A stretch of DNA of 64,000 bases from NCBI GenBank assembly GCA_020650975.1, contig JAIPMN010002591.1, positions 1-64,000 of the forward strand. The letters are read 5' to 3'. Within the stretch, counting starts at the first letter, position 1, and each line of letters begins with the position of its first letter. The DNA comes from Apostichopus californicus. Its lineage: Eukaryota > Echinodermata > Holothuroidea > Aspidochirotida > Stichopodidae. Made by a program: the position numbers and the translations under genes. The notes under the pieces were generated by a model. That model had not been told where the DNA came from. It saw only the letters and a list, made by a program, of their open reading frames with translations, and did not search any database. This document shows, piece after piece, positions 15,101 through 26,026 of this stretch.

Positions 15101-18100
15101 GATGAATAGCTAGTTGATCCAAGGCATTAACAAAACCTTGTTAATGATATAAAATTTCAGAAGTATGGACAACTCTAGAGATGGCCAAATCCCTAGCTGG
15201 GACAGTCGATAAAGTTTGCTCCACTTTATTTATAACAACTTTGTCAGAACTACCCAAAGCCTCAGATTTTTTTTTTTATTTTGTAAATTCACCTGGATTC
15301 ATGAAAGATAGAAAGAAAAGAGCCCACATCTACAGAAATATATTAACCCTAGGTCCATGACCAAGTGTTGCAGATATTGCAGGTGGGTTGTAGAGGGCAG
15401 TGTGGTATTCTAATTGACAGTTTCTTTTATAATAAAACAAAAGAAGTTGCAACATGAATTTTGCACATTAATTTCCTCATCAGAATATTTTTTTTTTTTT
15501 TCACTTTCAGGGCAATCTAGGTACATTTTTCATCACCAATGTCAGACTAGTGTGGCATGCTAATCTCAACGAATCCTTCAATGTCAGCGTGCCATATTTA
15601 CAGATGGTGAGTGTATTTTCATGGCATAATATTTCTAATGTTACATAGTTATCTATCAGCACCAAAATGAGCTGATTTGCTACACGGATGTAAAGAAGCT
15701 TAACAGCATTTGAACACAAACTCTAATATTTTCAGTACATTGCAGTTAAATAAAATTCAAGCACCTCAAAATTGCTATGTACACCCTGGCTGTATTGTAT
15801 TGTTTTTCTTTATACATTTTCGGTTAATTGACGGTCGATCTTGTCATTCTGTAGTTCTGATGAAGTTACTTCTTAAAATATAATAAAACTGTTGGCAAAC
15901 TGCTCACATCTATCTCTTTGTGTTCACCATGCTCATTAACCTGTCTGTATTCTGTGTGTGTTTTTGTACCTTCTGTTACTGTTACTTGTCATTCAGCCTC
16001 TGAAGAAGATTCTGCTAGGATCCAAACGTCAGGCCAAATTATTTTTACACAGAAGTTACTTCTTGAATTTTGGATCCAGGGAATAATTTCATGATAAATT
16101 TTGGTTTAGCAGTTTTGAAGTTTGTCTATTATAAAATACTATGGTTCCTGTGTACAAAACCTGCTATACATCTTTGTACTTCTATAGCAACTTGCCCTTT
16201 TTGCATAGCATTTTGCTCTGCAATACTGGATAAATTATTTCTCAAAGGACAGACACTAGGTTGGTTTCACTCATTTGAGTGATTTCATTGTTTTAAATTA
16301 ATTAACCATTAAACAACTGCATGTATTTTTATAATTTCCATTTTAATATGTTTCAGTTAAGTTTTATCTGTTTGCATCAAAGCTGATTTGCAATTTGATT
16401 AACATTTTGTAAATATTACCTTCTTTGTGACCAGCGTTCCGTCAAAGTGAGAGATTCAAAATTTGGAATGGCTCTAGTGCTGGAAACATCATCACAGGTA
16501 AGGCTTCACAAAGATATGTCTTAAAAGATTTATTCCTCTATAATCATGTATAGAAGATAACTTGTAATATTCCATTTCTCAATGTTAGGAATGGGAACGA
16601 AGTGTAGGATAAGGGGCAATGATAGAGCATGTGATAGAGGTGAAAATATTATTGATCTCCCTTTTCATGCTGAGAATTGTCGTTATTTCATAAATAGCTT
16701 CAATCCCATAACTAAAATGAGAAGCGAGTATTTCTAATATGAATATATTATACTAGTTTAAACAAGCTTTCTTGTTTCTGTTCTCCGATTTTTCCACAGT
16801 CTAGTTTTTTTCTTTCACTGAAGAAATGGTTCATATAAAAGTCAGTCTTGCTTAAAGGTCCCACCTTCCTACCTGACACCTTCTGTTCTTAACTATTTAT
16901 CATGTACTTTGGATATGAAAGAAGGTTTAATTTATATGCATAAGTATCTTGAAAATTTATGTTTGTATAAACTGATTAACATACAACCACTCTAAAGAAG
17001 AATGTTCTTTTGTATAAGAATTTGAAAAAGGCAAAGTGATTTGTAGTTCAAGAGACACTCAAACTTGTGACATAAGAATAACAGGTTCTGGTTTTTTTGT
17101 CTTAGCAGTGCCCAAGTACAAGTGTTTCATGTTTAATATGTTTTCATGTTGCATCTATTCTCAGAGTGGCGGGTACGTCCTAGGGTTCCGTATCGATCCG
17201 ATGGAGAAACTGCAAGAGACGGTGAAAGAGATCCAATCGTTACACCGGGTCTACAGTTCAAGTCCCGTCTTAGGGGTAGAATTTGAACGAGACGAACACC
17301 CGCAGGTTCTAGAGGACCTCAAAGTCGAGAGCGTTCAAGATGACGTGGACATCGTAGACGAGGCGGATCATTCCGATGCATTTGCGGTAAGTTGTGATTG
17401 TTGAACGGAATGATTGTTCTTCTTCGCACATAAACAGGCAAACTGATACCTGTCTTGTAAGTCACAATTAAGCAGCCTGGGTAGCAGTCTAAGTGGAGAG
17501 GGGTGGGGTGGGGGTGTTCCTTTATCGTTTGTGGGAAACATTTAATCTGAAAGGTTTCTAAATGAACAATGATGAAACAAAATTTAATATACCTTGTTAG
17601 ATCAGAATGGTTGACGGACGGTTACTATTGAAAATTTGCCTTTTCTCTGCTCAAAATTGGAAGTAGCTAGGTAGCCATGTTTGGAGGGATCTGGATGTAT
17701 GGTAAACCCTAGTCTTACAACTTTCTACCAGTCTTAACAAGGGGTGGGGGAGCTGCCTTGTTTGGATAGGGTCAAGCAGTTCTGTGCCTGTCCCCCTAGA
17801 AGAGCGTCCCTCCCCCACCCCCAATCTTACACTGAAGTATAAATAAGTCTCTGATTGAAGCATGCCATGAAAATGCAATTTACAAAGATTGTCCCAATTG
17901 GGCGGTCAGCTTGTGATACTGATGAATATGGATACTGCCATCTTTTACACTATCTGGAATCTTCACAACTGTATATCGGTATTGTTGGTAGTTTCTAGAA
18001 ATGTTCACCTCTTTAAGGTTAGAGTGAAATCCACAATTTTCAATTCATATTTTACAGGCATATTTTGCAGATGGGAACAAAGAAAAGGACAGACCACCCG

Positions 18101-18186
18101 TGTTCTCAGAGGAGCTGGGCCTTGCGATAGAGAAACTGAAAGATGGATTCACATTATCAAACCTGTGGGAGGTAGTTGATAAATGA
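12130..18186 (+). CDS. BBS5: BBS5, BBSome subunit with two PH-like domains
   Basis: BBS5 is a subunit of the BBSome, the coat-like complex that moves membrane proteins in and out of cilia; its PH-like domains bind phosphoinositides. Coding exons: 12130-12200, 12922-13004, 13492-13557, 13750-13799, 14150-14277, 14638-14773, 15511-15606, 16435-16497, 17165-17386, 18058-18186. All introns are GT-AG and every phase matches, giving 347 aa (the human protein is 341). The N-terminus [17 protein letters not shown], the middle [19 protein letters not shown] and the end [20 protein letters not shown] closely follow vertebrate BBS5. The two PH-like repeats are visible as [13 protein letters not shown] (exon 3) and [13 protein letters not shown] (exon 7). 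The start ATG is in exon 1, just before the conserved [10 protein letters not shown]. No break or missing exon is seen. It is convergent with the minus-strand gene ending at 20947. Confidence 0.96.
15990..16233 (+). mobile_element. Dispersed repeat with hammerhead-like motif, copy A, in BBS5 intron
   Basis: The right part (16078-16233) is homologous to 34877-35048: both share gggaataattt, ttataaaa, a near-identical catctttgtact block and gcat-cttt segments. The left part has ctgaagaagattctgctagg followed by atccaaacgtcaggcc, which fits a degenerate hammerhead ribozyme layout: CTGANGA, a 6-bp stem with loop GCT, then CAAA in place of GAAA. Hammerheads of this kind are known from Penelope-like and other retroelements. 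The family assignment is uncertain. Confidence 0.45.
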
Positions 18187-18193
18187 GGCACAT

Positions 18194-18403
18194 TGAAAGA
18201 TAACCTGTGTTGCCCTATACACATGTCAATACTATTGAATGTGTAATGTGTTGAATGAAAGATAACCAGTGTTGCCCTATACACATGCCAATGCTATTGA
18301 ATGTATTGAATGAGAGATAACATGATGCCCACTACGCATGCCAATACTATTGAATGAAAGATAACCTGTGTTGACCTCTACACATGCCAATACTATTGAA
18401 TGT
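18194..18403 (+). repeat. Four-copy tandem repeat in the BBS5 3' UTR
   Basis: Starting 8 bases after the BBS5 stop, a unit containing gaaagataacctgtgttgcc, then acacatgccaatactattga, is repeated about four times with spacing of roughly 50-63 bases and small differences between copies. It lies between the stop codon and the first downstream AATAAA (18614-18619), so it is probably transcribed as part of the BBS5 3' UTR. Confidence 0.8.
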
Positions 18404-20946
18404 TATATATGTTTAAGGTTACAGTATTATCAGAAAAATGATTGAGGTTTACTACTATTGAACTAGGATTTTATTTTTGGTTTTTCTATTAAACATATAT
18501 GGAGCAGTGCCATATCGTTAGACTACCGTTTTATCAATTTAATTGCACTGTGGAGGAAGGAAACATTAAAAACAATCTGGAAACTTGTAACAAAATGATA
18601 AGCTGTTGAGTTAAATAAATCTTGTGATAGCAACAGTTTCATGCAAAACTTTGGATATGTAGTAATCCTCCACTCAGCAAAATGAGCAAAGAATCATCAA
18701 GTTAGATTGACTGCTATCATCTTTGGAAAACATTAAATTACTCATGTCAGTAGAAGTTTGGTATCAACTAAGTCTTGCAAATTTTTTGTAGAATGGAACT
18801 TCAAAACAATCACTTGTCTGAAGTGTCTGATATGATGACCCTTAAGGCCAACCTTGAGAAATCAAACTTTAGATATAATCAGTAATGGTTCTAGCATCTT
18901 ATAGCAATATTATTACATAGAATTTTGTTACAATATGCTATAAAAGTTTGCCTTAAAACTATTGCCTTGGCAGCTAAAATGCTTTCCACAATTGTCAACA
19001 GTTTACATGAAGGAATTTCTAAGACTTGAAAAGAAAGTTTGGGTTAATACTTTATTCAGTATACTTTATATGATGTGACCCTGTGCACCTTGATACAACA
19101 CTTTCATCTGGATTTTACTTCTAGTTCAATTCTTTTGTTATTATTTTTGTTTTTGTAGTTTGTGTATAATTGCAGATGCTTAACTTTCATCACCTTCAAT
19201 TAGTAGACTTTTGTTTTGTCAATGGCTTTGTATGTTACATGTTGATCAACACAGTGAATATAGAGATTTCACATAGTTAAACATTTCATCAAATCAAACA
19301 AATTTGGTCTCATAGATCCTAATTCTCAAAGCAATCTATTTGTGACACAACTAAAAATATGTCATTTGGGCACTTGATGTTATCTAAGAATGCTGTAAAA
19401 ATAAGATATGCTTAATATTAAAAGTTTTGCAGTTACTTATACCCACCCAGTACAAAAACATTTGTTTGATAGGAATGGTTTAGAAGCATATGTCCATGGT
19501 TCATGACTGTCTCAGAGAAGGCCTACAAATGCTAGTATATTGCTTTGTTGACAAATAATACTCTCAAGTTGTTTTCAGCTGCCAACAGAAATAAAAGTGG
19601 TCATTCAACTTTGACCAAATTGTGCAACTAACATAATTTTAATTAGCACAGAGTTTTATTATTGGGTATACTCCTGTGTCATAACCGAGTTTGTTAATGT
19701 TCATACTTCAAACAAGTAGAAGTTTTACTTTCCAGAACTAGGAAGCTGTTTTAGTCACTTTCAAGATGCATGCATGTATGCTGTGGGATTTATCATGATC
19801 TGCTGAGTTCATGTCTCATGAATAAAGGCTCTAGTGCTTATAAATGCAAGAAAGCTTTAATTGTTTTCATAGCTCAATAAGTAATATGCTACTAACAGGA
19901 TTTCTTGAACATCACTGAAGGATGCTACAAAGTGAAATAGTTTGGTTGGTAAAAAATAAGTATCTTGCATTTAACTGTTTCTGGTTTTCTCAGAAACTTT
20001 GGAACACTTTGTTTTATATGTGACCTGTGATACATTCAAGTACATTCTGCAATAGTTCATTGCAACTGACAACTTCTAAGCAAGTTTCTCAGTTCAAAAA
20101 AGAACTCTCCAAAGAAGTTTGTGATTGCTGTTTATCTGGTTGAGAAATAATCAAATAAAGGATAACAAGTATATATAAATCATGAATGCCTTAACCAGCT
20201 CACTGTGCTCTGTTGATTATCATATACAGATGTTATATTATGTAAAATAAAGTTACTAAAAATGAAATGAGAGGGAAAAAAAGGCAAAAGTTGTCTTTTC
20301 ATTATTTGTGTTATGGTTAAAGATGATTTAATAATTTTCATGATACAGCCTCATGCTTTAAGACTGACAGTAAACTCAAACAATAACTGTGACCAAATTA
20401 GCAAAATCTAACTATATAGAAAAATACCCTCGTATAAAATGAATACAACCTTGAAACACATGAGAAGGAATTACTGAATATCATTTCTGTGAAACATAAA
20501 ATTGCACTAATTGTCTAATCATTTGTCTTATCTAAATCAGTCTCATCAGTGTAGTCTCAAGATGGTAACATCTTAAAGTTGATAGAAAATGGGTAGAAAT
20601 ATAAAAAAAAGCCTCTAAACTGATAGTATTCAGTAGGAAACATGTCCACATAATTTGAATGTATGTGAAAAAAGAGGAGGGGGGGGGAGCAGGTGATGCA
20701 CAGGTATCATTATTGCTCACAATACTTCTTTTCTTCTACACAAGCAAGATCTGAAACAAATTCCTATCTAAAATGCTTTTACAGGTTCTCTACTCACTGA
20801 GGAAGTTGAATAATTGTCTTCCATAGTCGTACAACGTTTGAAAGAAGACCATCCTCGGTACAATCATGCCAGAAGCGTGACAATCTTTGCAGAGAAAACT
20901 ACCAACCAGTGATTCACTATTAAACTTGATGTTTTTACCTTACGTG
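18404..20946. other. Convergent intergenic region with 3' UTRs
   Basis: AT-rich sequence between the stop of BBS5 and the stop of the minus-strand gene. No coding exon is seen. Poly(A) signal hexamers occur for the plus strand (for example AATAAA at 18614-18619) and for the minus strand (TTTATT on the plus strand at 19655-19660), as expected for two genes ending toward each other. A GGGGG run lies near 20680. Confidence 0.6.
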
Positions 20947-23900
20947 CTACCTGAGAGACACCACACTTTCTGTTCTAATGTACTCTTCTGTTGTAACGTC
21001 ACTGTTTCTGGACCCAGAGTTCCTGCTGTTACTCTGCACTATTTCATTGGGAACACTGATAAAGCCATTCTTGCTTCTAGTTCTACTGTGATAGCTGACA
21101 GTATCAAATGCCGAACTCTCTTCCTCTTCTTCAAAGTCCAAACTGTAACTTCCGCTGAACGTATCTTGCAATGATAAGCTTTTAATACTTGGCTCGTCGA
21201 TAAGGCTGGAAGCATCTCCGATGGAGTCATGTGATGCTTCTGACCTCAGGTCAACATCGTCAGAGACTTTGTCGGGAGAGGATAGAACTTGCCCATCGAC
21301 GTTGTCCACTGCAATCATTACTTCCTGTTCGTGTGGCGATGCACCATCCAATTGATTCTGCAGCGTTCTTCCTTCCCTCTCCTGTGACTGACTCGACGTA
21401 TTGTCGTTATCCATTCTACTCAGCTCGTGACGAGCAGTTTTTGGTCTGTTTCTTCTCCTTCCTCCCCTTCCCGAGGTGGATTCTGGAGATAATCTGCTAC
21501 TCTGCCTAGAAGCAACTCCCAAACTCTCAGAGTCCCTTAAACTAAAATCCTTCTCCGATTCTGACCTTGTGGAATCACTTTCATTTGGTTGAGGGCCATC
21601 CCCATCCTCAAAGTTGTGAGCAATGTCTTTATCCTCCCCTTGAACTTGTGAACCTGAATGGACTTTCAATTGAGCATCATTGTCTTCACCGACTATCACA
21701 TATATAACTTCATCTTCACCTAATTCCTGATTGTTCCTCTTGTGCTGTTCCCCATGTCCATGCTCACTGACCAAATTGGTTCCATGGACACTGTCAGTTT
21801 GACTTCCAATCACCGATTTTTCCAATGTATGATTACTCAGGTCTGGCTCAGTCGCAGAAGAAACTAGGAGATCCTTTGAAGGTGCAGTTAGGTCGCCTGG
21901 AAGAGTTCCACTCTCCGTTCGGACATAAAACTTTCTGACACTGGCATTTTGCAGTTCATCGTCACCTGCTGAGTGTGTGGCAGTTGATTCAATTGTGGAA
22001 GATGCTGGTGATTTTGGCGTATCTTTATTTGTCTGTCGCAAATTTTGACTTCTTGTGTTTGAGGCTGCAAATGAAAACAGTTATATATAGTACACAAATT
22101 GTAAAATACCAAACCTTAAAATAACAGAGAATGAAAGATTATATTAGGGATAGAAAGAAAAGACAAATAACTATTGTCAAATACAATCATTGCTTCATTT
22201 CGTACAAAAGTCTGGAGTGGCATGATTAATTGCAATTTTCACTTGAGTAAGACATTTTAGGTTAGCAAAAGTTTTCCACCAAATTAAAACAGCTGTTTTC
22301 AAGATAATGCAGTAAAGCAGGTTATAATATATTAATAGCAAATAGACACCATAATTCTTCACCCTATCAGCTATATGAAATGTGTCTGTGAACTTCCGCC
22401 AGGATATGTGATTCAACAATTCACTAAAAGGGCCGAATTCTTATGTTAAAAACTTTCATTAATTTTCTCATCAATACATTAAAACCAGATTACCTTTTCA
22501 AATAATCTTTCTTTGTAAATATATGCACATTTAACATCATAATGAGTTTTTTAAATATTTGGTCAGTTTAAGAGCAAACAGTTACCTGGTCCCTCGGCTG
22601 TCTTCTTTGTCATCGGTAAGTGGCGGAAGTCGATCAAGGTTGACTGTGTGGAATATATTTCAGATCTTGTTCCTCTGTGATTCCTTAATATCAAGTGATC
22701 AACACAAAAAGAATATTTGAGAATAGATTCAGAAAGAATTTCCCCATCCCTATTATGACAAACATTAAAGAGAAGCCTTCAGCTTTAATTCCTATCTTAT
22801 GTATCTGACATGCTGTGACTTCCTTGTAAAAACTGTTAAGTGCCTTACATACCTAATAATTCTGAAGGATTACCAGTGCCATAAATAATAACGCTGAACA
22901 ATCTGTTTTCTTTTCCCAAGTTTCTCATGCAACGCTTTGTACGAAGTATTTAAAGTTTGTCTTCATATAGGTACAATTAACAGGCAATTTGCATCAACAC
23001 TTTAATGTCAAAAGCAATTAACCCAGATTCTAATACGCAAATTAGGTTAGGTACATCTGAGCTATGAAAGTGTGGTAGCCTGGTAGGTCCAGGTTAAGAA
23101 TTGATATTAATAAAATGATAATTAATCCGGAGACTTAAAACATATGTTCAGATTTTCAAAAGTCATCTTACAAAGCAGTTTTGTTCAAGAATGTTTGATG
23201 CTGGGGAAAGTCATGTTTGAGAAGCAACGAACTGCATTTCTTAACAGGAACTTTTTGCAATACTAGCTCATATTGCTGAGTGTCAATTAAAGAAAACATA
23301 CCCATTCTGTAACTTCTTCCTCTTTAATTCCCTGCATTTGGCTTTGTACTCTTGTGCTAATTTACGTCCATCTCGTTCTGCTGAATATCTCAATGCCTCT
23401 CCTGCATTGAGATATGCACGGACGTGGTGGGAGACATGAGGAACGTTTCCCTTTAAAATTGAAAGAATTTTTTTTATAAATTCAAAAAATTAACTACATT
23501 TCATTGTGATTCATATTTGTACATATAAAGAAATCCCTGCAGAAATGCTGACCAAGAGAAAAGCAAATCTTACAGTAGTTCAGATGCAAGCCATTTTTTA
23601 CAATTACACAGAGTGTAAAAATGTAGGAATGAACAAATATGCTGAAGAACAAATGCGCCGAAAAACAAAATGTTTTAAAGCGTTCACACTTAACAGCAAG
23701 TAAAGAGTAAAGAATCATCAACAGTGTCAAAGCAGAAGAAAAGCTCTTCTAATAAACCCAAAGCACAGATGTCTGCAAATTGGTTTCATGAAGAATTTGC
23801 TGAAGGTAAGACCATAACGCAGCAAGGTAATAGAAACAAGGGGCCAAGTCTTTGCATAAGGGTATGAATTTCAAAGGTAAACGGTTCAACATGGAATTTT

Positions 23901-25697
23901 GGGCAGACCTTTAAAGACTTCCTTCCTAGATTAATCAAAACACAGCAGGAAATTAAACCAGAATGTTTCTGAGCAAAAATGCTTCCACCACTAATGTAAG
24001 ACATTTACATAGATTAAAATTATAAGATGATAGTCTTCACTCACAATTTTTAAATGCTCAAAGGGAACTCCTTGACATCTAAATCGATGAACATCAATGA
24101 GCTCATTGATGGATAAGTCATTCTGTAAAAAGTAAAAAGAATTGCAGGATTGAAACAGTTTTGCAAATTGCACACCAACATTCTGCTCAAGTTACATATT
24201 TTGATGATATTAAATTACAGTTGATAAAGAATAAATTAACGCTTATAATTATTTACGCCTGTAATGAGGAGCCGATTTTACCATGAATGAAGCTTAAAGG
24301 ATCATTCCAGATATTCTAACATATTTTTTTAAGACGAATGTCTCGAAGATTTCAATAGCTATAGAAACTTTAGAAGCACTTAATTGTTTTCCTTTTTTTT
24401 TTGATAGACTATGAGTATGGCACATCAAGACTAAAACTCTGCCTAAATCATTTGTCAATTATAAGTCAGTATGCGATTGACTTACCAGTGTGGATTCTGA
24501 GTTTCTTGAAAGCCTCTCTATGTCCTGTGGTTGCATTCTCCCTTTCAGTTTTGCGTCTTTTTTGGTAAGCTGTGTCACAGATTCAGTCAATGGTTGCTTA
24601 TCTTCATGTCTACCATTTTTATGTTTCTTCTTCTTACACCTGCTAACACTTCTAAATGGCCTATCAATGGCAGTCTGATAAGCTATCTCTAAATTCCCCT
24701 GTGATCAATGAAAACAGAAAGGTTTGTTCATATCTAAAACGAAGTCAATGGCCAACTGAGGGTAAGGAAAAACCAGGACTGGGAGGAACTGAAGCTGAAC
24801 ATTAGGAGAAAAGATACACTGATTAATGTAAAGATATACCAAATGATTGAACAATATAATATGTAAATATTGTGTTATCACAGACTTACCACTAATGGTG
24901 TTGTTGCATGCAGGCCATTGCCTGATGAGTCAAATTCTCTCTCAATTATTTCTTGGTTGAAATATCTTTCTCTGGAGAAGAAAAAGACAAATAGGCCTAC
25001 ATCAATGTCATAAACCAAGAACTGCCTTAGTGCTACTCCTTGTTGCCTGCATCAATGACTTTAAATACAATCTCTCATGAACAATTCCTCCAAACCCAAA
25101 TGTTCATTAACTGAAGCATATTTTGATGGCAAGTGAGTGAAATTTTGCTAAATATCTACCTTATTTGTCTCATACTGGGCCAATAACATATCACATGTTC
25201 TTTTATTCCAACGTTTTAGTGTGAGCTTTACATAATCAAAATAAGGCTAGGCTTAAATCTATCCAGTATCTGCTTGAACGTCTTTGATCAAAGTCTCTGA
25301 AACTAAGACGAGAGAAAATAGGGCTCAGCAATGTCGGGCTATATATATCTCTCTTGTTGTGAAGATGATTAAATTTGTTTTGCTATACACGTCCTGCTAC
25401 AGCTAGACCACGGAAACCATGTACGCAAAAATTCCTGATATAACTTAGGCCCTAATAGTATACTACAGCTAGGACCGAGCTCTACCCAAAGATATTCACC
25501 TTCGGATATATTTGTTCTACTTAGTCCTTTGTCAGGCCAAGTACACGGTGAATATGCCTAACCTATGTAGGGTTATACAACACTATTACCGGGCCTAGCC
25601 TAGTTTCACGAGAAATATTTCTCAGTTGTTTCTAGCTATTATTAGTTGCTTACAATCTTTTTCGTACTAAACGGGTGATTCTTATCTTCTCTTCCAT
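20947..25697 (-). CDS. Uncharacterised 590-aa Ser/Glu-rich protein, seven exons
   Basis: I assembled this gene by splice sites and phase and do not recognise the family. Coding exons in transcript order: 25697-25654, 24971-24890, 24698-24486, 24122-24045, 23450-23302, 22674-22586, 22064-20947. All are GT-AG and every phase fits, giving 591 codons including the stop. The N-terminal third is charged and likely helical: it starts MEEKIRITRLVRKRLERYF, has a lysine-rich run RCKKKKHKNGRHEDK, then DVHRFRCQGVPFEHLKIG and a Lys/Arg-rich helix EYKAKCRELKRKKLQNG. The last exon (373 residues) is low-complexity, rich in Ser, Glu and Asp, with a basic patch RGGRRRNRPK and an acidic run FEEEEESSAF, so it is probably disordered. 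There is no signal peptide or membrane segment. It is head-to-head with shugoshin at about 290 bp. The gene is well supported; its function is unknown. Confidence 0.82.
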
Positions 25698-25987
25698 ATC
25701 TCCAATAAATATATTCTCATTGTTTTTCTAAAAGTACGCTCCAGACGGCATAGTATAACTTTAGTCCGTTTCAAAATTACGATAATCTTGATTTTGCATT
25801 CAGTGGTGTTCGTACATAGTGGGAGATAGACGTTGCCATGCAGTGTAAGGTCAAGTACAGTACTGGCACAGGTCAAATGACGTATACGTCGTCAACGACC
25901 AATCATTTTTAGCTCTAAAATTAAAGGTACTAATTTGAATGTGAGAATACTAAATACAAAAAAGACAAGGGAAGTATACCCTTTTCG
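25698..25987. promoter_or_regulatory. Likely bidirectional promoter with CRE-like palindrome and CCAAT box
   Basis: The start codons of the minus-strand unknown gene (25697) and of shugoshin (25988) are separated by only 290 bases. The gap contains the perfect 12-base palindrome gacgtatacgtc at 25879-25890, lying within TGACGTATACGTCGTCA (25878-25894), and a CCAAT box at 25899-25903. CRE-like and CCAAT elements are common in TATA-less divergent promoters. The transcription start sites are not visible, so shared use is inferred. Confidence 0.6.
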
Positions 25988-26026
25988 ATGATGTCTGAAA
26001 CCTACCCTGACGACTCAACTAAGAAT
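25988..26026 (+). CDS. SGO1: Proposed first coding exon of shugoshin (13 codons)
   Basis: Reads MMSETYPDDSTKN and ends at a good donor, AAGAAT then gtgagt. The phase is 0, so it joins in frame to the exon at 27290, whose first codon is itself ATG. A stop codon lies in frame immediately before 27290, overlapping the acceptor AG, so the 27290 ATG would be the start if this leader is not used. The second ATG at 25991 is an alternative start. Confidence 0.55.

Noticed and set aside
25831-25846. RFX X-box in the divergent promoter (cgttgccatgcagtg)
   Set aside because: Only the left half-site fits; the right half does not match RRNRAC.
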